In this document: positions 18,972-28,337 of the stretch, in pieces
Layout: each line of letters begins with the position of its first letter
How positions within the stretch are numbered: the first letter of the stretch is position 1
Assembly (NCBI RefSeq): GCF_020514235.1
Contig: NZ_VTLB01000004.1
Span: forward strand, 124,001 to 188,000
From: Synechococcus sp. MU1617
GTDB taxonomy: Bacteria > Cyanobacteriota > Cyanobacteriia > PCC-6307 > Cyanobiaceae
Length of the DNA stretch: 64,000 bases
Direction: 5' to 3'
Made by a program: the position numbers and the translations under genes
The notes under the pieces: generated by a model
What the model was told of the DNA's origin: nothing
Seen by the model: the letters and a program-made list of their open reading frames with translations, nothing else
The model's database searches: none

Positions 18972-20114
18972 TCATTTGAGCTCCAACTCAGGCCGAACCC
19001 ACGAACCATCGAAATAAGCGGGTTTTGGATTGTAGATCCGGAAGGTGGCATTCCAGCCCGGGTAAATCTCCAAATAGTTGGGTTGTGTAGTATCACCACC
19101 AAAATGCAGCGTCACATCACCTTGTGCGTCTGCCTCGGCAAATGCACTATTCACATTGAAATTCTCACCAACCGGGAATCCATCCTTGTCGTACACCGTT
19201 AGCGACCAAAAAGCATTATCTCCATTCGGAACATCATTAAGCTTCAGCGTTTGAGGCTCAGATGATGATGGCGTGTAGAAGAGATAAACAGCACCTTCCT
19301 TCGGTAATCCGCCAATTCCAACAGCCACACCCATATTATTTTGCTCCGGGGTGACTTCACCGGGCCGACCAAAGAGCGATTCCGACTTCACACCTTTCTC
19401 GTTTCGCTCTTCGTTATAAGCCGCACGGAGAGCCATCATCTGCTCAAGATCCCATTGGTTGGGTTGCACATACTCGCCTGTCTTAGCCTGAGTAACCGAC
19501 AACTTGGCCTGCAGAGCCTGGGCCTGTGCTACATCATCAGGATCCTGAATGTTCACACCGGTACGGAATGCTACTAAGGCATAGCGGCTCCCGACCTCGT
19601 CTTCTGTAAGGGTGTAATCACCAGGCTCTTTTTCCACATACACGTACCCCTGTCCATTAACCACCATGGCGCTCTGGTAGCGGCCATTGGTTTGCGGAAG
19701 CGTAAATGTCGCCGGAGTGGTCAGATCGAGAATCAACCAGGAATATAAGGTGTCAAAATTAATGCGAATCACCGTCCGATCCTTGGGATCCGCAGCCTTC
19801 TGGAGATTCAAAATCGTTCCCAAACCTCCGGTGCAGGTTGCAGCTGAAACATCGGCGATGTATTTGGCAAAGATCGTCTGCGTTTCAGCTTCGGAATAGT
19901 TTTCCTTGGTAACTGGCACAACTGTGTCGCTTTGAATTGAAACAGCAGGCTTAGGGCAATCCTTTTTTGCTGTGCCTACTGAAGCAGGAGCCTGCTCAGG
20001 ATTGGCAGTCGACGAAGGCTGATCCGAAGAACTTTTGGGCTGGCCGCAGGCAACGGTTAAGACACCCAAACCAAGAGCGAGAGCACCAGTGATAGCTTTC
20101 TTTTGAAAAGACAT
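18972..20114 (-). CDS. DUF1254/DUF1214 lipoprotein, paralogue C
   Basis: A 380-residue lipoprotein: hydrophobic leader then LTVACGQPK, with the lipidated Cys at about residue 23. A Ser/Pro/Gln-rich linker follows, then shorter versions of the DUF1254 (INFDTLYSWLILDL) and DUF1214 (AFWSLTVYDKDGFPVGENF) regions. The C-terminus YLEIYPGWNATFRIYNP is shared with paralogue D. It is about 140 residues shorter than the secreted pair A/B and forms its own subfamily with D. Function unknown. Confidence 0.88.
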   Translation of the reverse strand: MSFQKKAITGALALGLGVLTVACGQPKSSSDQPSSTANPEQAPASVGTAKKDCPKPAVSIQSDTVVPVTKENYSEAETQTIFAKYIADVSAATCTGGLGTILNLQKAADPKDRTVIRINFDTLYSWLILDLTTPATFTLPQTNGRYQSAMVVNGQGYVYVEKEPGDYTLTEDEVGSRYALVAFRTGVNIQDPDDVAQAQALQAKLSVTQAKTGEYVQPNQWDLEQMMALRAAYNEERNEKGVKSESLFGRPGEVTPEQNNMGVAVGIGGLPKEGAVYLFYTPSSSEPQTLKLNDVPNGDNAFWSLTVYDKDGFPVGENFNVNSAFAEADAQGDVTLHFGGDTTQPNYLEIYPGWNATFRIYNPKPAYFDGSWVRPELELK

Positions 20115-20169
20115 GATTAAGGGTAGTAATTAGATGAAATTAAAAAAGAGAAGGAAATAATGATTTAAT

Positions 20170-21291
20170 TCATTTTGCGGGCTCAAACTGTGGTGCAGTC
20201 CACGTGCCGTTGAAATATGCTTCTGTTGGTGAATAGATCCGCACCGCGACATTCCAACCAGGATAGATATCGAGGTAGTTGTCCTGACTCTTGTCACCTC
20301 CGAGGTGCATTACATACTCACCTTTATCATTTTTCTTCGCGAAAGCACTATTTACATTGTACTTTTCGCCCACTGCAAAACCATCCTTGTCATAGACAGT
20401 GACTGACCAGAATGCCCTTGGGTCATTGGGAACATCCTTCAGCACCAACACGTGAGGCTCAGTGGAATCGACAATTGTGGGGAAGGGATACACAGCCCCC
20501 TGCTTGGGAAGGCCACCCCAGCCCAAAGCAACACCGAAATCACGCATCTCATCTGAAATCTCACCCTTTTTGCCAAAGACCATTTCGGAGGTCAAACCCT
20601 CGGGTTGCATCCGCTTCTGGTAGCCAGCCCGAATAGCAAGAATTTCATCCATGTCGTACTTATTTTTGCTGACAAACTCACCGGCTTTATCCTGAACCAG
20701 CGCAATTTTCCCTTGGATCTCTGCCGCCTCCTTAAGATCAGCAGGGTCCTGCATATTCACTTGAGTGCGCACAATCACGTACGCATATCGACTTCCAACA
20801 CTCTCCCTGCTGAGTTGGTAGCGACCGGGCTTATCGCTAACGAGTGGGATCCAATGATCCTCGTCGATCACTTCAAGAATCTGATATCGATCCGTTTCAG
20901 GCAGAACCACTGTGGCTGGACTCTCAAGGTCGAGAATCGCAAAGGAATAAAGAGTGTCGAAATTTGGGCGCAGGATCGTGCGCTCTTTGGGATCCATCGC
21001 TGCACGCTGGTGCAGGAAAACACCGACGCCATCACCGCACGTGCCCTTGGCGATCTTGCGAACGTAATCAGCAAAGATCACTTCCGTTTCAGCATTAGCG
21101 TAATTCGCCTTGGTGACAGGCGTCACCTCAGTCGCCTTGCTCACGACCGCAGGACTTGGACATTCGGCAGCTGAGGATGTCGCCTGATCGGGATCAGACT
21201 GGCCAATTGTGGATTGCGTCTGACCACAACCAACAGCACCAAAAACCAATGCAGAAGCGAGAACTAACGACTTAAATGAAGAACGAGTCAT
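20170..21291 (-). CDS. DUF1254/DUF1214 lipoprotein, paralogue D
   Basis: A 373-residue lipoprotein paralogue of C, with lipobox FGAVGC (Cys about 22). The core blocks recur: RPNFDTLYSFAILDLESP, GGLPKQGAVYPFP, FWSVTVYDKDGFAVGE and NYLDIYPGWNVAVRIY. It lies 55 bases upstream of C on the same strand, and the gap is strongly A+T-rich. Together C and D are a second tandem duplication next to A and B. Anchoring by lipid and proximity to an outer-membrane gene suggest an envelope role; the biochemistry is unknown. Confidence 0.88.
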   Translation of the reverse strand: MTRSSFKSLVLASALVFGAVGCGQTQSTIGQSDPDQATSSAAECPSPAVVSKATEVTPVTKANYANAETEVIFADYVRKIAKGTCGDGVGVFLHQRAAMDPKERTILRPNFDTLYSFAILDLESPATVVLPETDRYQILEVIDEDHWIPLVSDKPGRYQLSRESVGSRYAYVIVRTQVNMQDPADLKEAAEIQGKIALVQDKAGEFVSKNKYDMDEILAIRAGYQKRMQPEGLTSEMVFGKKGEISDEMRDFGVALGWGGLPKQGAVYPFPTIVDSTEPHVLVLKDVPNDPRAFWSVTVYDKDGFAVGEKYNVNSAFAKKNDKGEYVMHLGGDKSQDNYLDIYPGWNVAVRIYSPTEAYFNGTWTAPQFEPAK

Positions 21292-21443
21292 GAAACTTGA
21301 ATTAAAAAATCAATGAAGCGAAGAACTTTCTAGCGATTGCTGTAGCCAATGACTTGAACCAAAACAAATCCTAGGCACGTAGTTAAATTTTTAGAAAAGA
21401 ATAAACCGCAAATTCGCCCTAGGTCCAGATAAATATGTCAAGA

Positions 21444-22487
21444 CTATTTCTTGCCAGCCGAGGGGATTAGGAACTGAACCTGCGTACGAATTGTCCAGTC
21501 ACCCATCAGCTCTTCTCCACCAATTTCTGGCTTAATTGCATTGTAATAGCCATGAACTGAGACATTGATTGGCTGCTTTCCAAGCGTAAAGACTCGGCCA
21601 ATTCCAGCACCGACTGGAACAGTCCAGCCTTGATCCTTATTCTCCCAATCAGCTGTAATGATTGGTGAAAATGACACGTACCAACCCTTAGGCAGATTGT
21701 AGTTAATGAAGGGTTGGACCAACATTTTATTCACATCCTTTCGGTCATCTTCACCTGCGAAAGACCACATGTTGTTCACCAAACCGCCCACAACCCAGGG
21801 GCCCTTGGTATAAACACCAACGAGTGCAGGACCGACAGACCACTTTCCGGTGCTCAGCGGGATCTTATTGGAAGGAATACTGAGGGTCGGGCCGAAACCA
21901 AAGGTGAAATCACCCTCCAGGGTGGGCACGAAAAAACCGGTGGGATTGACATCACCAACACCAAACGTGTATTTCTCCCTCCAGCCATCAAAGTAAGGTT
22001 CACCTGCTGGGGTGAGGTTAAACTTTGGCTTAGCGAATGGTGCATTAATGAAAGGAACAATGGTGCGCGTCACCAGCGTCCAGTCATCACTCAATTTGAA
22101 CGGAAAAACAGGTTGAACGTTGACCACATTCATGACCCTGTCATGCTTGGCATCGGGGTCAACCGAATTCGGTGCCCATTGAGTCCCGGGAGTGGCATTC
22201 CATTGGAAGGGAATGCTGATCATGCTGGCGATGGGATTTTGTGCCGCTTTGGCCAGAGCGGCTTGGTCCGGGCCAGCAGCCTCTGCCGCAACAACACCAG
22301 GTGCCTTGTCTTCGGACGCAATGAGCTGGGCCTGAGCGATCTCGGCTTGCTCAGGCTCCGTCAGAGGGCTGTAATCAAAACCGCCTGACTCAGCCTTGAT
22401 CTCGTTGACCTCTTGCGCCACCACGCCAGTGCCAGCAAAAGCTGTAAACGCAACCACGCCCAACAGAAGTCGACGAAACACTGGCAA
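21444..22487 (-). CDS. Outer-membrane protein of the MetA-phenol / neuromedin U-like family
   Basis: A 347-residue exported protein. A signal peptide ends near VVAQ (residue 25). A spacer rich in Ala, Glu and Gln (25-80) precedes a barrel-like domain with alternating strands (SIPFQWNATPG, VNVQPVFPFKLSDDW, GGLVNNMWSFAGEDD). It resembles proteins annotated as transporters of the MetA-pathway/neuromedin U type, which are predicted outer-membrane barrels without proven substrates. It is the first gene of the minus-strand run that continues through four DUF1254 genes, so an outer-membrane route for the cluster's substrate is a reasonable inference. Confidence 0.78.
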   Translation of the reverse strand: MPVFRRLLLGVVAFTAFAGTGVVAQEVNEIKAESGGFDYSPLTEPEQAEIAQAQLIASEDKAPGVVAAEAAGPDQAALAKAAQNPIASMISIPFQWNATPGTQWAPNSVDPDAKHDRVMNVVNVQPVFPFKLSDDWTLVTRTIVPFINAPFAKPKFNLTPAGEPYFDGWREKYTFGVGDVNPTGFFVPTLEGDFTFGFGPTLSIPSNKIPLSTGKWSVGPALVGVYTKGPWVVGGLVNNMWSFAGEDDRKDVNKMLVQPFINYNLPKGWYVSFSPIITADWENKDQGWTVPVGAGIGRVFTLGKQPINVSVHGYYNAIKPEIGGEELMGDWTIRTQVQFLIPSAGKK

Positions 22488-22721
22488 TCACCAAAATCAA
22501 TTCATCTTGACGGGCTGAAAAATCAGGGTGGTACAAATCGATCGGTTATCTCGAGACTCGACAAGAGAATTGCCGGCCGAACCTTTTCAGTTGGGCAGCG
22601 GCCTGTCGTCATTGAAGATCAGTCCGACGGGACCGACATGCGCCCATCCGTACGTGATCGGGTTCGAAGCAGGGCAGAGATCTCCCTCTCTCCCTAGACA
22701 GAGAAAAACGTATCGACGTCC
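22488..22721. promoter_or_regulatory. Divergent control region of the envelope cluster
   Basis: 234 bases with no gene, the longest gap in the window, between the outer-membrane gene (minus) and the beta-propeller gene (plus). Promoters for both directions are expected here. I saw no convincing operator repeat or terminator in it. Confidence 0.45.
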
Positions 22722-24731
22722 ATGAAGGTCTTCAAAACGCTTGGACAGGTCCTCGCCCTTAGTGCACTGGCTGTTGGGACAGCAACAGGGTCTGTCGAAG
22801 CCCGAGGGCAATCAACATTAAAAGGGCAGATCTCCTTGAAGGGTCAGCCGGTGAGCGGCTCATCCATCACCCTCTGGCAAACCCAAGCTGGGCAATCCCC
22901 CAAACAACTGAGCACCCATCGTTCGAACAAAAGCGGGGCGTTCAGCGTCAAGGTTCGAGCAACGCAAGGGGTCGTCCACTACCTCGTGGCCAAGGGGGGC
23001 GACATCGGCGGATCCAGCGCCGACCAACTCACCATGCTCACGGTGCTTGGCGGGGATGAGCATCAGCAGGTGGCCATCAACGAGCTCACAACCGTTGGTT
23101 CGGTTTGGCCCAATGCTCAACTGATTGAAGGCACAGCGTTGGAAGGGAGCCAAAGCGCCTTAGCAATCGGATCGAGCCAAGTGGAAAACCTGGTTGACCA
23201 GAGCACAGGTCGCTTTGGAGCAACGTTGCTGAAAAGCACCAACCTGCTGAATTCCGAGACTGCAGCTCGAATGAATGTGCTCTCAGATCTGATTGCATTA
23301 TGCGGGCAACCCCAGCAGTCTCAAGCGTGCTATCAGCTGCTAGCACTGACAAATTCAGAGAACACACTCTCGGCAATGACGTCCATTGCCCGTCAACCCT
23401 GGAAGAACGCCGGCGCGCTCTATCAGCTGTTCCAAAGCGCATACCCGATCAACAAAGCCTCACAGCTGCGCCCAACTGCAACCGCTCCCTATTTGTTGTT
23501 TCAACCCAAAAGTTTTTCACTTTCCCTGGTTTTTAACGGTGGCGGTGCTTTAGGCCTCGGGAAGTTGATGTTTGACGGAAAAGGAAGCATGTGGAGTGGA
23601 ACCAACTGGATGCCTGGCTCTCAATCCGGAGTGGTAAACAACATCGGCGGAGGCGTGACCCACTTCGGCCCCGGTGGCACGCCTCTTTCACCAGCGATTA
23701 GCGGTTACAACGGCCAAGGCATCAACGGTGTGGGCTGGGGGACCGGAGTATCAGAAAAATATGCTTGGGTTGGCGCGTTCAACAACATGGTTGGGGTGTT
23801 CGACCTCAAAGACAGCAAAGCCCTTGGGCCAGCCACCATTGATAAGGAAGTGGGTCAGCTTCAGGGCGTCGCCACAGCCGCCAATGGAGATGTATGGATT
23901 GCCGACAACACCGCAAACCACATGATTCATTTCCCCGGTGGCGATTACACCCAAGGGAAACGAATCACAATTAATGACCTCCAAGCACCCTTCGGTGTCG
24001 CCATTGACGGACAGAACAGAGTGTGGGTGAGCAGCAGTTACAACAACAAACTCACCGTGTTTCCAGGGGACGCTCCTGATCAAGCCAAAACGATCGAAGT
24101 GAACCTTGGGGGCCGTGGTGTTGCGGTTGATTCAACAGGGCATGTATGGATTGCCCAGCAATCCAATTCTCCTCAAGGAGCACTACCTCCAGGCGCGAAA
24201 ATGCCTCCCAATATCCCTGCCAATGCACCACAACCCAAAACCATCATGGAGGAGTTTGAGGCCGGTGCTGAATACCTTTTGACCAACCCCAACATCACGC
24301 AAACTGGAATGGTTGGGCTGATTTCACCCGACATGGAAGTCGTCCAACAAGACATCGCCAAAGGCACCGCTTATATCCCCTGGGGTGTGACCATCGACGG
24401 CAATGACAACGTCTGGGTCGGCAATCTTTATGGTCAAAGCTTGACTCACATCTGTGGCGTCAATCCCGCCAATTGCCCCGCAGGAAAAACCACTGGGGAT
24501 GTGATTCACAACTACCAAAGCGGCGTTATTCAAATGACCACCGATGTCATTGTTGATGACGCTGGAAACCTCTGGAGCGCCAATAACTGGTTCGACGGTG
24601 ATGTCGTCATTAACCCCACCTACAGGGGCCGCACCTCCACATTTGGAGGGGGCCAGGGATTCGTTGTGACTTATGGCGTGGCCGGACCGGTTCAAAACCC
24701 CCTGATGGGTCCTGTGCGCAAGCCACGCTGA
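22722..24731 (+). CDS. Secreted beta-propeller protein (NHL/Vgb-like) with N-terminal carboxypeptidase-regulatory-like domain
   Basis: A 669-residue exported protein. The signal peptide ends near VEA (residue 27). Residues 30-120 look like a small beta-sandwich of the carboxypeptidase-regulatory type (LKGQISLKGQPVSGSSITLW). From about residue 270 repeated blocks follow the pattern G-V-A-x-x-x-x-G-x-V-W-I/V: GVATAANGDVWIADN, GVAIDGQNRVWVSSS, GVAVDSTGHVWIAQQ, GVTIDGNDNVWVGN and IVDDAGNLWSANN. These are propeller blades as in NHL or virginiamycin-B-lyase-type proteins. No catalytic residues can be assigned. It is divergent from the DUF1254 run and precedes the second barrel gene on the same strand. 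Confidence 0.82.
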   Translation: MKVFKTLGQVLALSALAVGTATGSVEARGQSTLKGQISLKGQPVSGSSITLWQTQAGQSPKQLSTHRSNKSGAFSVKVRATQGVVHYLVAKGGDIGGSSADQLTMLTVLGGDEHQQVAINELTTVGSVWPNAQLIEGTALEGSQSALAIGSSQVENLVDQSTGRFGATLLKSTNLLNSETAARMNVLSDLIALCGQPQQSQACYQLLALTNSENTLSAMTSIARQPWKNAGALYQLFQSAYPINKASQLRPTATAPYLLFQPKSFSLSLVFNGGGALGLGKLMFDGKGSMWSGTNWMPGSQSGVVNNIGGGVTHFGPGGTPLSPAISGYNGQGINGVGWGTGVSEKYAWVGAFNNMVGVFDLKDSKALGPATIDKEVGQLQGVATAANGDVWIADNTANHMIHFPGGDYTQGKRITINDLQAPFGVAIDGQNRVWVSSSYNNKLTVFPGDAPDQAKTIEVNLGGRGVAVDSTGHVWIAQQSNSPQGALPPGAKMPPNIPANAPQPKTIMEEFEAGAEYLLTNPNITQTGMVGLISPDMEVVQQDIAKGTAYIPWGVTIDGNDNVWVGNLYGQSLTHICGVNPANCPAGKTTGDVIHNYQSGVIQMTTDVIVDDAGNLWSANNWFDGDVVINPTYRGRTSTFGGGQGFVVTYGVAGPVQNPLMGPVRKPR

Positions 24732-24777
24732 TGGCTTCGTTGTTCTCGATCTCCTGATTCTTCCGCTCCAAAGCCCG

Positions 24778-25698
24778 ATGCGTCTCAACCGCCTGCTTGG
24801 CCTCGCCACGGCCTGTTTGCTCGCTCCGCTTGCACTGCCGTCAGCCGCAGAAGAAGTGCCTGACGAGGATGGCAACACCCGGGTGTATCTGGAGGCCTAC
24901 GGGTTCTTCCCGCTGGAAACCCACTCCAAAACCACGCTGGACAACAACACCACCAAGGAAACGCTGGATCTCAGCGATGTGCTGGACATGCTCACCGGTG
25001 TGTTCAGCGGCAAGGTGGCTGTTGAGAAAGGGCGGTTTGGCCTGCAAGCAGGGCTGGACCATCTCAGCTTCAGCACATCCGAGACGGTCTCGTCCTGGAA
25101 CAGCTCGAACCCGATTCAGAACGAACGCCACCCGCACTTCCCGCAGCGCCGGGTCACCTCCAAGGGAACGATCAAGTCGGTCACCGACAGCGAGCAAACC
25201 ATTTTTGATCTGGCCCTGCGCTACCGAGCCGGTGAGATTCAAAAACCACGGATGACGCCTGGTTCGGTGAGCTTCATTGGCTTTGCAGGGATGCGATTGA
25301 TCGACGCCTCACTGGACATGGACGTGTCGTTCAAAGACGACGTCACCGTCGAGGGAATCCTGCCCTCAAGGCAACTTCAGCGCGACATTGCCGATGAAGC
25401 CAGTGAGACATGGCACAACACATGGGTGCAGCCCCTCATCGGCATGAACACCACCCTTGCTCTGGGCGAAGACTGGCAAGCCTTCCTCGGCATGGATGCT
25501 GGTGGTTTTGGGATCAATGGCAAACAGGACCTGTCGGGAACCGTCGAGGCGGGTGTGGCCTATGCCCTGGGCAATTCAGCTCAGATTTCCCTGGCCTATC
25601 GCTACTTCGGCATCGACTACTCCGCCCACAACGGACGGAACGGCTACTCCTCCACACAACACGGTGTTTCGATGGGATTTCGCTGGTTGTTTGAATGA
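24778..25698 (+). CDS. Outer-membrane beta-barrel-like protein, paralogue 2
   Basis: A 306-residue exported protein with a signal peptide ending near PSAA (residue 24) and a barrel-like domain ending MGFRWLFE. It is clearly paralogous to the gene at 9402-10391. Matching blocks are YLEAYGFFPLE, LALRYRAGEIQKPRM, VSFIGFAGMRLIDAS, TWVQPLIGMNTTLAL, GGFGINGKQDLSG and AYALGNSAQISLAYRYFGI. It follows the propeller gene by 46 bases on the same strand. Together the two paralogues bracket the sulfatase/DUF1254 cluster. Confidence 0.82.
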   Translation: MRLNRLLGLATACLLAPLALPSAAEEVPDEDGNTRVYLEAYGFFPLETHSKTTLDNNTTKETLDLSDVLDMLTGVFSGKVAVEKGRFGLQAGLDHLSFSTSETVSSWNSSNPIQNERHPHFPQRRVTSKGTIKSVTDSEQTIFDLALRYRAGEIQKPRMTPGSVSFIGFAGMRLIDASLDMDVSFKDDVTVEGILPSRQLQRDIADEASETWHNTWVQPLIGMNTTLALGEDWQAFLGMDAGGFGINGKQDLSGTVEAGVAYALGNSAQISLAYRYFGIDYSAHNGRNGYSSTQHGVSMGFRWLFE

Positions 25699-25724
25699 GC
25701 CTTCAACCAGAGAGACCTGAGGGT

Positions 25725-26336
25725 CTATCCACTCACTGGGCTTAACGGGCTTTTGGGTTTGATGTGGCCAACCCAGCGAATCACTAGGAGAACCAGGGTG
25801 AACACAAGAAAAGGTGCATAGAAATCAGCTGGCCCTTTCTTCACATGGCTCACATACGTGAGGGCGAATTCTGCCCATATCCAATAGGAGCCAATCACGT
25901 GCAGTCGCTTCCAATGCTTCATGCCCATCCATCGTTGGGCCGCATTCGTCGACGTGAGGGCCATCAAGGCAATCAACAGATACGCCATACCGCCAACCAG
26001 CCACTTCCCTGCGGGCTGCTCACTCAGGAATGGATCAGGGAAATCCAGAGACATCGCAAGGATCAAGGCCAAGTGAATCCCGTGGGACGACGCAAAACTC
26101 AGCCCGATCCAGCGCCTGTTTTGCAGCATCCACTGGCTCAGGGATGACGGCCAGAGGCGTTGCACACTCGAAGCCACGAAGGCCATCGAAAAGAGAGCCA
26201 GGGAGCTTCGCCCCGTGGCATCGATGCCTGCCGCAACTGACGTCGACGTCCATCCAGACACGCCGAAATGCAGCGCAAGGCCCGCCAGAATCGCGAACGT
26301 CACCGAGGCCGTCAGTCGCCAGCCAAGACGAGCCAT
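25725..26336 (-). CDS. Ferric-reductase-like transmembrane protein
   Basis: A 203-residue integral membrane protein with about six hydrophobic segments and no soluble flavin or NADPH domain. Paired histidines are placed as possible haem ligands: SSHGIHLALILAM in one helix, and HWKRLHVIGSYWIW then YVSHVKKG further on. This fits the ferric-reductase-like/MsrQ-type membrane domain. The ATG at 26336 is supported by AGGGGAG five bases upstream. The partner for electron transfer is not visible in the window. It is convergent with the second barrel gene. Confidence 0.78.
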   Translation of the reverse strand: MARLGWRLTASVTFAILAGLALHFGVSGWTSTSVAAGIDATGRSSLALFSMAFVASSVQRLWPSSLSQWMLQNRRWIGLSFASSHGIHLALILAMSLDFPDPFLSEQPAGKWLVGGMAYLLIALMALTSTNAAQRWMGMKHWKRLHVIGSYWIWAEFALTYVSHVKKGPADFYAPFLVFTLVLLVIRWVGHIKPKSPLSPVSG

Positions 26337-26448
26337 CGACACTCCCCTAAATCTCTTTTTTAAACACGCTGTTCAGCCTTGCCAACAGGGCATTGAACAA
26401 CCATCGAAGGCCATGAGGGCAGAGCGTCGTTGGCTTTTGCTGCGCCGA

Positions 26449-27456
26449 TCAGAACTGCTCAAGGAAGCGCAGATCGCTGGTGTAGAGCCGGCGAATGTCG
26501 TCAATGCCATGGCGCACCATGCAGAACCGCTCCACCCCCAGGCCTGCGGCAAAACCGCTGTAACGCTCGGGATCGAGGCCCAGCCCTTCCAGTACAGCGG
26601 GATCGACCATGCCGCAGCCCATCACCTCCAGCCAGCGGCCGCGCCACTGCACATCCACCTCGGCTGAGGGCTCAGTGAAGGGGAAGTAGCTGGCCCGGAA
26701 GCGAACCGGCAAGTCGCCGAAGAAGGCCTTTAGGAAGGCCATCACCGTGCCGCGCAGGTGGCTGAAATCCAGTCCCTCATCAATGGCCAGCACCTCCACC
26801 TGGTGGAAAACCGGCGAATGGGTGGCATCGACGGCATCGCGGCGATAAACCCGACCGGGAGCCACGATCCGCACCGGCGGAGGGTTGTCTTCCAGATGGC
26901 GGATCTGCACCGGCGAAGTGTGGGTCCGCATCAGCAGGTCACCCCCGAGATAGAAGGTGTCCTGCATGTCCCGGGCCGGATGGTCCTCGGGGATGTTCAA
27001 GGCGGTGAAGTTGTAGTGGTCCCGCTCCACTTCAGGCCCCTCGGCCACGCTGTAGCCGAGGCCCAGGAACAGATCGACGATCTCTTCTGTGGTGGTGATC
27101 AGGGGATGGCGATGCCCCATCGGCACCCCAGAAGCCGGAGCGGTGACATCCAGACTTTCCTTGGCAATGCGCTCCGCCATGGCCGCCTGCTTCACGGCCT
27201 GTAGCCGCTCTCCCAGCAGCGACTGCACTTGCGTTTTCAGCACATTGGCGCGCTGGCCCACCAGAGGACGCTCCTGACCGGGCAACTTGCCCATGGCTCC
27301 CAGCACACCGGAGATGCGGCCCTTCTTGCCCAGCAGCCCGACCCGCAGTTGCTCGAGCGCAGCGGCATCGGCTGCCTCGGCGATCTCAGCCGCGGCCTGC
27401 TGCTCGAGGGCATCGAGTTGATCGGTGAGCTGCTGCAGGGTGACCGGTGCGCTCAC
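26449..27456 (-). CDS. pheS: Phenylalanyl-tRNA synthetase alpha subunit
   Basis: A 335-residue alpha subunit that charges tRNA-Phe together with PheT (not in this window). It has an N-terminal coiled-coil arm (about 1-85). The class II catalytic core carries [31 protein letters not shown] and motif 3 [20 protein letters not shown]. The length is normal for the family. The start is GTG (SAPVTLQQL). It marks the return to conserved housekeeping genes after the accessory block. Confidence 0.97.
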   Translation of the reverse strand: MSAPVTLQQLTDQLDALEQQAAAEIAEAADAAALEQLRVGLLGKKGRISGVLGAMGKLPGQERPLVGQRANVLKTQVQSLLGERLQAVKQAAMAERIAKESLDVTAPASGVPMGHRHPLITTTEEIVDLFLGLGYSVAEGPEVERDHYNFTALNIPEDHPARDMQDTFYLGGDLLMRTHTSPVQIRHLEDNPPPVRIVAPGRVYRRDAVDATHSPVFHQVEVLAIDEGLDFSHLRGTVMAFLKAFFGDLPVRFRASYFPFTEPSAEVDVQWRGRWLEVMGCGMVDPAVLEGLGLDPERYSGFAAGLGVERFCMVRHGIDDIRRLYTSDLRFLEQF

Positions 27457-27527
27457 AGGGATGAAACAGACAGCTGCTGACTGTAAGCAGCCAAGCCGCT
27501 TAGGTTCACCTCAGTGCGAATAACCCC

Positions 27528-28337
27528 ATGGCCCCGCTGCGGATCCTGATCAGCAATGACGATGGGGTCTTCGCAGACGGCATCCGAACCCTGGCCGCCG
27601 CAGCTGCAGCCCGCGGCCATCAGGTGACGGTGGTCTGCCCAGATCAGGAACGGTCTGCCACTGGTCATGGCCTCACCCTGCAGACCCCCATCCGTGCCGA
27701 GCGGGCCGACGAATTGTTCGCCCCAGGGGTCACCGCCTGGGCCTGCAGCGGCACCCCCGCCGACTGCATGAAGCTGGCCCTTTTCGAACTGGTGAAAGAG
27801 AAGCCGGACCTGGTGCTCTCCGGCATCAATCACGGCCCCAACCTGGGAACAGACGTGTTCTGCTCAGGCACCGTTGCCGCAGCAATGGAAGGCACCCTTG
27901 AGGGCATTCGTTCCCTGGCTGTGAGCAGCGCCTGCTTCCAGTGGCGTCAGTTCCAGGCGGCCGCCGACCTTGCTCTGGAGGTGAGTGAACAGGCCATCGC
28001 AGACCAGTGGCCCGACAACCTGTTGCTCAACCTCAACATCCCCCCCTGTGCCCGGGAGGAGATGGGAGCACTGCGCTGGACCCGACTCTCGATCCGGCGA
28101 TACGACGAGCAATTCAGCCGTCGGGAAGACCCCCGTGGCCGCGCCTACTACTGGCTGGCCGGAGAAGCCGTGCAGGACCTGGAATCAGCCGGAGAAGGTC
28201 CCCGGGATTGGCCCAGTGATGTGGCCCAGATTCATGCCAATTCACCCTCACTCACGCCGATCCAGCCCGACCTGTTCTGGAGGGGGCCCCTCGGCGGACT
28301 TCCGCAGCTCAAGCTCAAGGATCAACTGGTGCGGTAA
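27528..28337 (+). CDS. surE: 5'-nucleotidase SurE
   Basis: A 269-residue metal-dependent nucleoside monophosphate phosphatase. Metal ligands are in [14 protein letters not shown] (Asp-Asp at 9-10). The Ser ligand is in [11 protein letters not shown] and the Asn in [10 protein letters not shown]. Its 3' end overlaps the convergent DUF3611 gene by 16 bases. It is divergent from pheS across 71 bases. Confidence 0.96.
   Translation: MAPLRILISNDDGVFADGIRTLAAAAAARGHQVTVVCPDQERSATGHGLTLQTPIRAERADELFAPGVTAWACSGTPADCMKLALFELVKEKPDLVLSGINHGPNLGTDVFCSGTVAAAMEGTLEGIRSLAVSSACFQWRQFQAAADLALEVSEQAIADQWPDNLLLNLNIPPCAREEMGALRWTRLSIRRYDEQFSRREDPRGRAYYWLAGEAVQDLESAGEGPRDWPSDVAQIHANSPSLTPIQPDLFWRGPLGGLPQLKLKDQLVR

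Noticed and set aside
25708-25724. Small inverted repeat AGACC/GGTCT between two convergent genes
   Set aside because: Only five base pairs and no T-run; a terminator cannot be supported.
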